DNA of 64,000 bases, from assembly GCA_008360955.1 (NCBI GenBank), contig LUCM01000704.1, positions 387,626-451,625 of the forward strand, in the 5' to 3' direction. Position 1 is the stretch's first letter, and the number at the start of each line of letters is the position of its first letter. The position numbers and the translations under genes were made by a program. The notes beneath the pieces were generated by a model, which ran no database searches, had not been told where the DNA came from, and saw only the letters and a list, made by a program, of their open reading frames with translations. Origin of the DNA: Fasciolopsis buskii. Its lineage: Eukaryota > Platyhelminthes > Trematoda > Plagiorchiida > Fasciolidae. Of the stretch, positions 54,801 to 64,000 are shown one piece after another.

Positions 54801-57800
54801 TCTCAGTGGTTCAGTGATCTTTCCCAGTGAATTCAGAGCCCAAGGAGTAAACTGTGTCACCTGTGGATTTGGACGGAATCGACAACGTAGGTAACTGTAT
54901 GCACTGGCCAACAACCAAGGTGTTTTTTCCGGTGAACATACGAATGCTTTCGGTTCCGGGCCGAATATGGGATCGAGAAGGTGCACTTGTTGCCTTGGTT
55001 CCGAATCCAACACGGGCCCGCTTGTTGCACCATCTATCCCACTCTCCGACAGATCCACTCGCTGACCAGTACGCAAAATAATTTCATCTTCTAGCGGATC
55101 CCAGTCTTCTAGATCAATCAATGCCTGTTCACTCCCGATCTCACAGCTGTTGAAGGGAAGGTATATTAGTTCGGTAAACACATCGGTTTCGATGGAGTCT
55201 TGCAGAATTTTGCTGCCTGATTCCAATACCTCGGACCATTTTAGAAACTTGTATGTGACCTGCAGAGAAAAATTGAGCGAAATTTGAGAATATGAAAACT
55301 TCAATTCTCTACAATCATATAGTAAAGGTTAGCTTCATTAGTGTTCTTTAAAACGGTGATTCACTAATTTATTCAAGATCCCTGATGGAAAAATTCTGAC
55401 AGAACCATTTGCAGTAGATCAAACAATTCATTTTGAACTAAAGCAATAAAAACAAGTACAGCGCTAGTTTACATTGTACTTAACAGGATTTTGGTTTCTC
55501 CTTCCCTTTTATTACATTGCATTTTATTGAGTTATACTACGAAGCATTATATCATGTATACTGTTTTTATAGTGCAGTATGCCGTACATGACTGAGCTTG
55601 GTATGGTATAGTATGACAAAGCGTTTGGTTTAGTGTGTCATAGTACAATACGACACATTGTGATATGGCACGGCACATTATAGGATAGTATATTGCCGTC
55701 CAGCACAGCATAGCACAGCACAGTATAGTGTAGTATGGTATAGTAACCTTAAGTTGGCGCGCTCAGACCTCACTTTGCTAGCCCGTATCGCCGAGCAATA
55801 GTGACAAAAATCTCCAAGATCATAGGCTAGAGGTATTCCGAAGAAGCAGAATCACCTGGTTGAGTGCCACGATGAGAATCGTAAATGTTTGTCCATGAGA
55901 CTGTTTTTTAATAGTTTGTCGTTTATGCTTTGGTTTGCGTTATTCTTTACTGGATGACGCTGCGCGTTAGCAGCCAAAGATAACGAGCATCACTGTTAAT
56001 CTAACAACTGCGAAAATGAAAGAATTGCACAAATTGTAGTGATAGATGTGAATAACGATCTGCTTTTGAATCCGAAAGAGTTAATGCTCAAACGAATGGC
56101 AGGGAGTGAACGGCGCAGACATTCCAAACGACTCTGCACGTGCAGACATAAGAAAGTCATTCTTATACGATAGTTTGGAAACTGGACATCGAAGAGTAAT
56201 ATTCCCTCGCTAACCCAACAACAAGTGCTAAATTAGACACACTATAGCCGTTTGCTCGCAGCTGCCTAACTTATTTCGAAGAAGACGGCAATTCTAAAAC
56301 AATCCGTATGCCAAACATACTGCTGCAAACGGATTCTTTGAGAACTTTCAGAAATTGTAAGCAAAAATTAAGAAGCATGCGAGTGTCGTTGACGTCCTGA
56401 AAAATTCGATATGAAGAATCTGTTTGGTGGCATCCATTCCATACTGCCTTAATCAGTGTGACTTGTTACTTCAGGCTTTCGATTCAGAGTGGCTCTGTTT
56501 TTCTGTAGTTCAGGGTGACTCTCGCATATTTTACCGTGACCACAGTGTCTACATACATTTTCTCCCATAAAATACTCGGTTTCTTCAGTTTACAGAGGCG
56601 GATGTTATCAGACAATGAAGCTACAAAATCTGCTAGGGGAACGGACTATTCCGTACTCATGTCCTGCCTTAGTAGAAATGTAGATGTTTTTAATTCTAGT
56701 GAGGTAGAACAAACATTGGGGAAAAATTATATGCTCGTGTATATATGAATTGAAATTCACAAGGAGATTTAGCTGCTTCGTGTCCAGGAGGTTACATGAC
56801 CTCCGAGGGCAGATAGTGAACAGACTCATAGCGTATGCCTCTCTTTGACTATAGCCCAGAACAGTGTGGAATGGAAACAACAATGGTGTCTTTCTGCGTG
56901 CAGCCTGAGCACCCAGAATTTGGCATATGATAGAAGGTAAATATTTCAAAGAAATAACGGTAGCCTTGGCATTATTCACACACAAACGCAAAATCAGATG
57001 CAAGTTCTCAGTGTACATTTTCCTCTAAAGCAATGTGACCGGAGACTGTGAAGAGGAGGATGAACTACTACAGAAAAAATGGATATGACACACAGTCATT
57101 TGATTTTGCAGAGCAGATTCTCCTTCTGGGACATACAGGGTCGACCTGGTGGAAGACTAGAGATTGTACCTTGGTTAATTTTGCCGGCATATGACGTATT
57201 TTCATTCCACTCGATTCCTACGAACAACTTTGGTCTTTTTCTGATTTATCTTTTTTCGATTAACTCTTTGTCGATGAGATCGTGGTGTAATGCAGTTACG
57301 GAAGTCAGTATGAATGTACTGGTTTCATGATTGTAGTTGCTGGACTGAACTTGTATTTCTTCTCGCGTGGATGGCTATAACGTAGGAGGCGACACTGAAA
57401 ACGTTAATGCATTTTATTTAAACTTCGGAAATTTTTCGGAGATTACTCAGGACTCTTTCCATTCAGCTAGCAAACAAAGGCAATCTTCCCAAAAGGATAG
57501 AAGACATTAAGGAGGCATACCTCAATTTCAGACTTACATTGGTTAGCGTCATTGGCTTGTAACGCAAGGTTACATCGTAAACCACTCCCAACAGACCGAG
57601 AGTAGACAGCGCAGAAGATAATTCTTCCTGACTGGAATAGGTGATCAAATCACCATGACAATCTACAATACGCACACAGATTACTTCGTCTGATAAACAA
57701 CCGCCTGCAGCGCCTCCAGCCGGGCCAACAATTCCTGGTGTGGTGGCTGTAATCGCACCGACAACTGTACCCCATACAGATGTGGTTTCTACAGCTTGAG

Positions 57801-58323
57801 CAATTTCTATTCTGTGTAGTATCTGAAACTTGACCAGTTCATCCCAGCTCACACTGGCCAAAACCCGCAAACCAGGAATTTGTTCACTTTCGCCTTTCCG
57901 TATCACATTGACAAATTCCATCCGAGGACTATCACCAAGTTTGGTGCAGTCTATCAGGAGTGTCGGTGTGGTGCCGTAAATCCCTGTGTCCCCGCCAGTC
58001 CGTTGACCGCACGCGCGTACAGTCAATTTCATGGTTCGAGCCGCACGAACTGCTCTCGCGATTTCCGCGTAGGATTGTGGCTGAACTCGAAGCATGCGGA
58101 CAATTTCTCCCGGTTGATATTCCAAGTGAAAAGCGTGCACTTCCACACGGGGTAATGTTCCGATACGTTTCTGCAATTCTTTTCCCAATGTGATAGTCAG
58201 ATTCGGATCGAACAAAATGGATGGATCAATTAAATCAGGGTCAGGCATCAGTTTACTCCACTCTGGATAGTTTTTACTGGAACATTCCAAATTATCATTT
58301 GTTGGATGCAGTTGGACTGCCAT
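45706..58323 (-). CDS. FAD-linked aldonolactone-oxidase-like oxidoreductase, four exons (599 aa)
   Basis: Complete gene model: join of 57538-58323, 54750-55259, 47895-48212 and 45706-45891 on the minus strand. Every intron starts GT, ends AG and is in phase 0, and the frame stays open from ATG to TGA. Residues about 65-260 read as a PCMH-type FAD-binding domain: the stretch RACGQRTGGDTG (103-114) sits where the flavin pyrophosphate loop is expected, followed by GTVVGAITATTPGIVGP (185-201) and GLLGVVYDVTLRY (243-255), the usual end of that domain. Near the C-terminus, DRDGVFLNELLNSIL (563-577) resembles the 'D-x-x-G-x-F-L/A-N-x-Y/L-L' signature of gulono/arabinono-lactone oxidases. Family members oxidise sugar lactones with FAD, as in ascorbate-type synthesis; the substrate here is unknown. 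The covalent-FAD histidine of the family is not present (QRT instead of GHS). Residues about 303-375 are an acidic insertion not usual in the family, which normally runs about 430-530 aa. An in-frame TAA six bases before the ATG supports this start unless an upstream exon is used. Exon structure is well supported; the substrate assignment is inference. Confidence 0.82.
47895..48212 (-). CDS. Oxidase gene exon 3 (residues 433-538)
   Basis: Acceptor CTATTTCAG|TGC at 48213/48212 and donor CAAGAG|GTAAGA at 47895/47894 give exactly 106 codons in phase 0. The frame is open throughout and reads into exon 4. It contains the beta-strand-like segment ILAHITFNGI (490-499) and TQWKTEW (528-534) just before the joint, where many family members have a histidine-tryptophan-x-lysine motif; the histidine is glutamine here. 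The 144-residue open frame on the plus strand (47588-48022) overlaps this exon and has no support. Confidence 0.8.
48500..49270 (+). pseudogene. Penelope-like element relic 2 in intron 2 of the oxidase gene
   Basis: Plus-strand copy lying in the largest intron of the oxidase gene, opposite to the gene. From 48678 one frame reads through GSDYPETLIHRYL, LTVPFKDDRALETTDRQL, EDRLPCNSQSFILYQFTY, the GIY-YIG core ARYIG-x-TTR (48978-49004), CAILQHLIDSS and the C-terminal RRRSIMIPEAIEIRAVKLEL (to 49235). Stops at 48879, 48972, 48993 and 49236 interrupt this frame without shifting it, which suggests decay by point mutation. Thumb-like sequence in other frames extends it upstream to about 48500. It belongs to the same type as 62850-63660 and differs from 38480-39265. 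It makes no product. Confidence 0.78.
49271..54749. other. Remainder of intron 2 of the oxidase gene
   Basis: No gene is seen. The T-rich part just after 49271 is probably the 3' untranslated end of the Penelope-like relic. The rest has only short random frames. Confidence 0.65.
54750..55259 (-). CDS. Oxidase gene exon 2 (residues 263-432)
   Basis: Acceptor TTTTTCTCTGCAG|GTC at 55260/55259 is strong, and the donor is CAA|GTACGT at 54750/54749; the length is 170 codons. It begins VTYKFLKWSEV. A TDVFTELIYLPFNS stretch (287-300) fits the strand that reads 'F-P-Y-T-D' in lactone oxidases. An acidic, Gly/Ser/Pro-bearing insert of about 70 residues follows, and then TPWALNSLGKI and RQIRFTAEC, which fit the substrate domain of the family. 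A second GTAAGT lies ten bases downstream, but reaching it would break the phase-0 joint to exon 3. Confidence 0.83.
55540..55745. repeat. Degenerate pentamer minisatellite in intron 1 of the oxidase gene
   Basis: A run of about 200 bases built from variants of a five-base unit (GTATA, GCACA, GTACG), for example AGCACAGCATAGCACAGCAC and GTAGTATGGTATAGTA. It is too diverged for a single clean period, but the alternation is visible throughout. Confidence 0.6.
57538..58323 (-). CDS. Oxidase gene exon 1 (residues 1-262)
   Basis: Longest open frame in the window. It carries the start codon and nearly the whole PCMH-type FAD-binding domain. The splice donor is AAT|GTAAGT at 57538/57537, a near-perfect consensus, and leaves exactly 262 codons. 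The open frame runs on past the donor to 57463, but that extra sequence has no family resemblance. Open frames on the plus strand here (57880-58193) are shadows. Confidence 0.87.
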
Positions 58324-58455
58324 TTTTTAATTTCGTAATCAGTATCTGGTCATTCGAAGCGGTATTATTTTACAAAATTATTGAGTCAGGGTAGTGTAAA
58401 AAATATAGACAAAATAATTTGTAATCAAACGCCTTAAGTAGACGTGTGTTTGTAC

Positions 58456-58552
58456 CTGGCAGTTTGTGTCTGCGACAGGATATGCGATGAGAACAATTTG
58501 AATTGGACCGATTCATCATCGATCGAACACAACGGCGAATCATGGCGGCCAT
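58456..58552 (-). CDS. Possible upstream exon of the oxidase gene
   Basis: Reading from ATG at 58552, the frame gives 32 codons plus one base: MAAMIRRCVRSMMNRSN and then a His/Arg/Ser-rich stretch. It ends at a good donor, CTGCCAG|GTACAA (58456/58455). Joined across a 138-base intron to the AG at 58318 (ATGGCAG|TC), it continues in the oxidase frame from residue 4 (QLHPTNDN). The acceptor has a poor pyrimidine tract, but a branch-like ACTGAT lies about 30 bases upstream of it. The peptide is rich in Arg and Ser with no acidic residue, as in mitochondrial presequences. This is an alternative to the simple start at 58323. Confidence 0.35.
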
Positions 58553-60815
58553 CGGTGTTAGCAAATTGGTTTGTTGTTTGTGCATAGATTCGCAAAGGTT
58601 TTTGTGTATGTATGTGCGCGCATAGGTAGACTGAAAGTTTCAGGTCATTATTTATGCAAATTAGAGACAAACAATAAGTGTCACATTCACGGATAACAAT
58701 AAGATTTGATCTGGTGATGTGTACATTGGGCAAGATCATATTGTTTTCGGGCAGAACAAACTTGAGCACATTTAGATATCGCCATTATTCACTGAAACCC
58801 CGTCGCCAAGTGGTGATGATGATGATGACAGCAGTGTGCAGTACAGAATTCTGTTCTACACTCCAGCACTATAAGGTTAATAGGTTAAAAAAGTTGCAAA
58901 ATAAAGTGTTTGGATTTAACCGAAGATTAGCGTAATGTCGGAATTTAACCGAAAAAACATTAAAAGTTCTCGAAACAGATTCACCATTCATCCTCGAATT
59001 ATTTGCTACCATTAGCCTTAGATTTATTCCTTTGGGTAATGGTTACATGTATTTCTCCTTGGAAGTGGTAGAACCTAATCAAAAACTTTCTTCTGCCCTA
59101 AAATCTAGTGGGAGCAAGCGTGAAAAGAAACTGATCGTTTATGCTGAGTTTAGTCGTGATTCTCGCCAACTTTACGGGATTGGAGTTGTTAATTAGGCTT
59201 TCAATCACACAACATTTACTTCCAACTTACCGTGAAAAACCGCGATACTGTATGAGTTAGCGTTAGATCCTTGTGTAGTCTAATATAGCATCGTAATACC
59301 CTAGCGAGAAGGGATATATCGCAACGCATTTGTAAACCACGCGCCTAGGACTATGAAATACAACACACAGAAATACAATAGGAAGGCAAGTCATTAGAAT
59401 TATTGAATGGTATAAAAACCTCCTTTGATAGAAATCATCAATATTGCTGAATTGTTATAGTCTCTAACCTATGCTCTTCCACAGTAGCCGTTTAGGTATC
59501 CCAGTTGCTATTCAACGATTTAATGTACATCGGTAACACGTGATTTGCCATCTCTGGCGACGATTTTACGTGACCACAGATCGTCATTCACGATAAGGCA
59601 CCAAAATGAGGTAAACTTTTACAGAAAAATTTCCGCGAAGGTAAGCTTAAGATGAAAGTAGCTGGAAAGGTAATAATAAATCGGAATCTTAAATTTTCGT
59701 TTATTCGTTTCACGCAGACTTCATCCGGAATTTGGTTCCAGCAGCTGAGTGCAGCTAGAATGGCGAGTAGCCAGTTAATGTAAAATATGAAAGTATCATT
59801 GAAGTTTGTTGTATAAAGCGCCTGATGACAGTTTTCTTTGTCACTTGACTAGAATCTCAAATTATTTGACTTTGTGACTTCAAATTTCTCCATTATTATC
59901 ATGGAATACAAGCTATGATTTGTGCTCGTCGATACTATTTCGTTCATTTTCAAAGACCTTGTAAAATATGACACATTTAAAAATCAAGAGAAAAGAAAAA
60001 ATATTTGTTCGCACATATTAACAAATCCTACAAAAACTAAACTCGATGAGAGTCATCCTTGAAATTCCAGCCTCGAATGTTCACTGAGAAGTTTTAGTCA
60101 GACGCATATTGACCCAACTGAGACGAATTCCGTTCGGAATTTGACTAAATGATAAAAGTAGCTAGTTTCGTTATTTGAAACTTACTCAAGTAGACGTGCC
60201 TCCTGGTTGATTCCATGAGGTCAAAGAAGTCTGGCCAGCTGAATGCTAAATGTAACATTTGGTTAATAAACCGACCAAGACTTTACCTGGGTCTTTCCAT
60301 TTATTCCACCCCTCCGCTCTGTGGTTTGTGAACGGAATGCAGGTTGATTTTACTCTTTTACCAATCTGGAAATTCATAAAAATTAACTTGGCTGTTGTGA
60401 GTCGTCACAGTTGCATATCTCACGACTACTTTCTTCACCTCCTGGTTGGATCATACCGAATAGCGTGAGTTGATGCAACACAAAATCAGAAAATCCTCAG
60501 CAACAAATGTACGATAACATTCCCATGGACATTTGGGGGTTTATATTCATACCAAGGTTTGACAAGCTAGACATAAGTTCATTTTATTTCGGTGAACTCG
60601 TCATAATTAAAAGGTGTTTGCTTATACCTACCGTTCTAATGAGTCGTCCGTCAGACGGACGTAAGTAATGAGTGATCAACTGTCCCGAGAAGCAACGAAT
60701 GGTTGAGCACTGTTTCGGAATGAAGAGAAGATTCGAACGACAAATCGATAGGCTGATGATATTTGCAATATCATGAACGCTGTTGTTCGAGAAATACCTG
60801 AAAATCATATTTAAA

Positions 60816-61292
60816 TAGTAGGAGATTGAATGTTTACATGAAATAATTCACCATGTGATATCATCTCTCAACTCACCATAACGAAACCATGGAAGCACTG
60901 TACAGCTGTTTCATCCTTGTTAGGAATCATGAGCAGTGCATATCCACCGCGCCCGAACTGGGACGCGAACCTGAACACGGGTGAACGATTCTGAGTCGAA
61001 CGCCTTAGCCATTACGCTACCGGGCAGGCTCTGAACGGTTTGTTGAACTTCACCACGTGATTTTGCACCTATCCGTCACTGATTTGCACGGTTACTGTTC
61101 GTTAGCTCACAGAGATCGATCCCTACTGATAGATGACTTCTCTGCAAGTAGCCTAAGTACGCCGAATGCATTGGATATGACCTACAGAGCTTGATTACTT
61201 GATGCATTTTAGTAGTAGGAGATTGAATGTTTACATGAAATAATTCACCATGGTAAGTTGAGCAATGGTATCACATGGTGAATTGTCTCATG
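60816..61292. repeat. 40-bp direct repeat plus inverted copy bracketing a SINE
   Basis: The same 40 bases, starting TAGTAGGAGATTGAATGTTT, occur at 60816-60855 and 61213-61252 with no mismatch. Immediately after the second copy, 61249-61292 is an imperfect reverse complement of 60837-60880, sharing CAATTCACCATGTGATA-type sequence. The family B SINE lies between the two direct copies. The arrangement could come from an insertion with a very long target duplication, or from terminal inverted repeats of an older element. Confidence 0.7.
60895..61125 (-). mobile_element. tRNA-related SINE, family B copy 2
   Basis: On the minus strand: A box-like TAGCGTAATGGCTAAGGCG (61001-61019) and B box-like AGGTTCGCGTCCC (60960-60972), better kept than in the copy at 34465-34695. 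The flanking body is shared with that copy. It sits between the repeats described at 60816-61292. Confidence 0.72.
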
Positions 61293-62849
61293 AAAATTAT
61301 ATTATTGATAGGTACTTTTAACCTGGTTAGATTGTACTAACAAAGTTGTATATAAGTTCATCTTCTCAACTAAAATTCATATCACCACCGATTTTGCTCA
61401 AGTTAGAGTTTGATTTGTATTTTACGTTAAGAGTTTTACTTTCGCAGATTAGTGTAATAGTTGCAATACTTGAAACAGCAGCAACGACTTAGGCCTCTAG
61501 CAAGTTCTCAATAATACAGAGTCCAGATTATGCAACCAAAGAACGTCACGACAATTGAGAATCAAGTCTCGATTTATTTGAAAAACATTCAGGCATGTAC
61601 TAACAAGACACAGACATCATTGGCAAAATACCTTTGGGTCATTAGCAGTGGCATGATATTCTGCCTGTTGGTTCGCGAGTAATCGCGAATCTGACTGTTT
61701 CGTTGTAGTTCCACGTGTCAGTGAACGTGTACCGAACTTCGTCATGGGATTTGCACAGCTTAGTCCAACTCCTTTACTTAGCCGGATGTGATTGCAATTG
61801 TGCACCTTGAATGCGCTTCATCATAATGACTAATAGCAGAAAAGGTGTTCCAATTTTAGGTACATTCGTTTCAATCAGAACCCATCGGTGGTCGAAGTGT
61901 GTACCTAACCAAATCAGTTGGCATTTCATAACTTTACGCATGTGACTATTCGTGGCAAAGCAATCTGCGTAAAAAGCACACCTCGGCCTGTGTCCATCGT
62001 GTACGTTTCGTATGAGAAAAACACTCAATTCCGGTGCACAAGTAATACCGTTAGCTTCATCCCAATCTGATGTGCGAAATGTTCGATACTACCACTTTTC
62101 GGATGAATCTGTTTTGTTCCAGATAAGGTAAGAATGATCTAGAATCTGCTTTGTAAAAGAAATTTCATTTTGTCTTCAGCAATGCGCAGCACTTCACGCC
62201 TCTATTTAGTGGTTGCAGTCAATCACTGCGGTACACATTGATCGAATGACCCTTGAGTATGTCAGTTGTACTGAATTAATTCCAAACGTTAACGTGATTC
62301 TGCAGTTAATCAATACCGTCCTGGATATTCGCGGAAGAGCTAAATTTTCAGCCTGTTAATGACTTACAGAAGAAATGGATGCCATTGAAATGTATGTCAT
62401 GAGTAAGTTGAAAAAGTGGCACAGCAGTTACCTGATTACCGATAACGAAAATTCTCGAAAGGTCAGTTGAGCAGATATTTCAATTTGCAGAGATGCGAGG
62501 AAGAATGATCGATGGGTGCCTGTTTTTTGTGTCATAAGTAGGCTGATAACACAAAGAAATTTCTTTTCGGCAACTCGATTCGGGCATGTGCAAACATAGG
62601 CTGTGCATTATTGCAGTGATAATGTAGCTCACCTAAGAGAAACAACACCATGAATTTCCATGTATTGGCGTGAAAAAAGAATAATCAAATAAGTACCACA
62701 ATGAAATGGAAAATTGTTGACGTTAAAATTGTCAATTATCAAAATGAGATATGCGAAGTCGAACAAATAAGATTGGAAGGCATTAAGGTAGAATAGATTA
62801 GGGTGTAACAGATTACGTTTTACGGTCATGGCAGCTTGAGCGGCTGAAT

Positions 62850-63660
62850 CAAATTTCGTCACTTGTTTCATCCAGGCCTCAGAATTTTGATCTCCATGGC
62901 TTTCTATGAGACGAGCATTCTTTTCCTTCTTCCCTTACTAAAAATTTTCATCATGGCTAATGGTGTTCCTGGTTTTGTGTCCACTGATGAACAAATGTTA
63001 TAGTGTAGCGCCAGATAGGTTCTGAACTGTCTTTTTGAAGAGAAGCCGGACAGTGATCTGTGACACATTTGGAAAGACTCCTGGTCATATGTCCAGTGAA
63101 CTGAGAACAACAAATGCACGTAAATTGGTGCAGAATATAGGATTTGGACTGGGAAAACAACTTATCCCTAGCTTGGGGAATGGTGAAAGGCTTTCCTTTG
63201 AATAGCATCTTGACGCGCATCACTTGGAAGCAACTGTCAACTGTTGCTGATAGTGTTAATCCCGAGAGCTCCCATCACTTATCACCATTGGATGGAATCG
63301 CAATGATTACTTCATTTTTTCTGACGGTTTATGGTTTAATCCATTTGGTATCAGCAGCGGTGAATTGTCCCACAAACGGATCTGGATATCCGATTTTCGT
63401 CAGAGCACCTTATACGCATAAAACCTCGTTGTTCATAATTGCAGAACTACATATACCCTTAGCCCTGTAGACTAGACAGCTCACCAAATTCTGCGGATAG
63501 CGTAAGGGGTGTATATTTCTACGCACATACGTTTACGAAAAACGGTTCTTTGAGTGTTCCCGTCCTCCGTACATCCAGGATCAAGAAAATGCCATGATGA
63601 AGCATGCTATTGAATGGGAGCTGATAAAATTGCTCAGCAGATAGCTGACATCGATTTTTG
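62850..63660 (-). pseudogene. Penelope-like element relic 3
   Basis: Read on the minus strand from 63660 down: a WHFLDPGCTEDGNTQRTVFRK segment split over frames, then NLVSCLVYRAKGICSS, then LTKIGYPDPFVGQFTAADTK. A degraded linker follows, then RVKMLFKGKPFTIPQARDKL, KSYILHQFTCICCSQFTG and RSLSKCVTDHCPASLQKD (about 63000-63220). These match, in order, the thumb, linker and GIY-YIG parts of a Penelope-like element. The catalytic core has decayed (SQFTGHMTR where YIGRTTR-like sequence is expected), and stops break the frame. The downstream end, about 62850-62950, is uncertain. Confidence 0.72.
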
Positions 63661-64000
63661 AGTGGCAAATAATAAATTTATCGTCCTTGTAACGAGTATA
63701 CATATGCATACCCGAAACTGTCTCTGCTGGAGGGTCTCGGTCAAGTCAGGCTGGGAAGATATCCGAAGGGTGACCCTATTGCGACTCAACCTGTTTGTCT
63801 CTAGTAGGTTCCGTTAAAGGAGGATTACGCAATTTTTAAGTGTACCTCACAGTTAACTCTTTCACTGTTGACCGATTTGCATGTTATTCCTCGTTACATG
63901 TCGGTAGATGTAATCTATCCTTTCTAATGACGGTGCGTTCGTAAATAAAGATTCAATGACCGGTGAAAGCGCATGGTTGCATTTGATACACCTTAACTCC

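Larger units (their letters stand above)
58553..62849. other. Region upstream of the oxidase gene; no further gene seen
   Basis: This should contain the promoter of the minus-strand oxidase gene, but no clear TATA box or initiator could be fixed. A (GAT)n run lies at 58816-58828. The SINE and its flanking repeats lie at 60816-61292. Confidence 0.5.

Overview
The window looks like flatworm genomic DNA, most likely from a digenean fluke. Coding density is very low, the DNA is AT-rich, introns run to several kilobases with GT..AG borders, and there are many decayed retroelements: Penelope-like elements with a GIY-YIG domain, RTE-like LINEs ending in a microsatellite tail, and several families of tRNA-derived SINEs. 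The digenean assignment is an inference from this repeat repertoire and gene style; no marker in the window settles the species. I see no bacterial operon, rRNA gene, CRISPR array or phage.

One protein-coding gene can be assembled with confidence. It lies on the minus strand from 58323 down to 45706 in four exons (57538-58323, 54750-55259, 47895-48212, 45706-45891) separated by three phase-0 introns of about 2.3, 6.5 and 2.0 kb. The spliced product is 599 residues: an N-terminal PCMH-type FAD-binding domain followed by a C-terminal region resembling aldonolactone oxidases (the L-gulonolactone / D-arabinono-lactone oxidase type). It lacks the histidine that usually carries the covalent flavin and has an acidic insertion in the middle. 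A possible extra 5' exon at 58456-58552 would add an arginine-rich, mitochondrial-presequence-like N-terminus.

Most other recognisable sequence is mobile-element debris. There are two RTE-like LINE fragments on the minus strand: 12951-14755, which has lost its reverse transcriptase, and 21195-22366, which has lost its 5' half. There are three Penelope-like relics: 38480-39265 (minus), 48500-49270 (plus, inside intron 2 of the oxidase gene and opposite to it) and 62850-63660 (minus). tRNA-like SINEs occur throughout, including two pairs clearly from the same family: 4725-4905 with 32511-32685, and 34465-34695 with 60895-61125.

Other structures are a folded inverted-repeat element at 41421-41968, a 40-bp direct repeat plus inverted copy bracketing a SINE at 60816-61292, a degenerate pentamer repeat in intron 1 of the oxidase gene at 55540-55745, a tetranucleotide block at 34940-35190, and scattered (TA)n tracts. 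Roughly 1-12.9 kb, 14.8-21 kb, 22.4-38.4 kb and 39.3-45.7 kb hold no gene I can support. A few open frames there (25.7-26.2 kb, 20.4 kb, 43.1-43.4 kb) are possible exons of unknown genes and are given only as leads.
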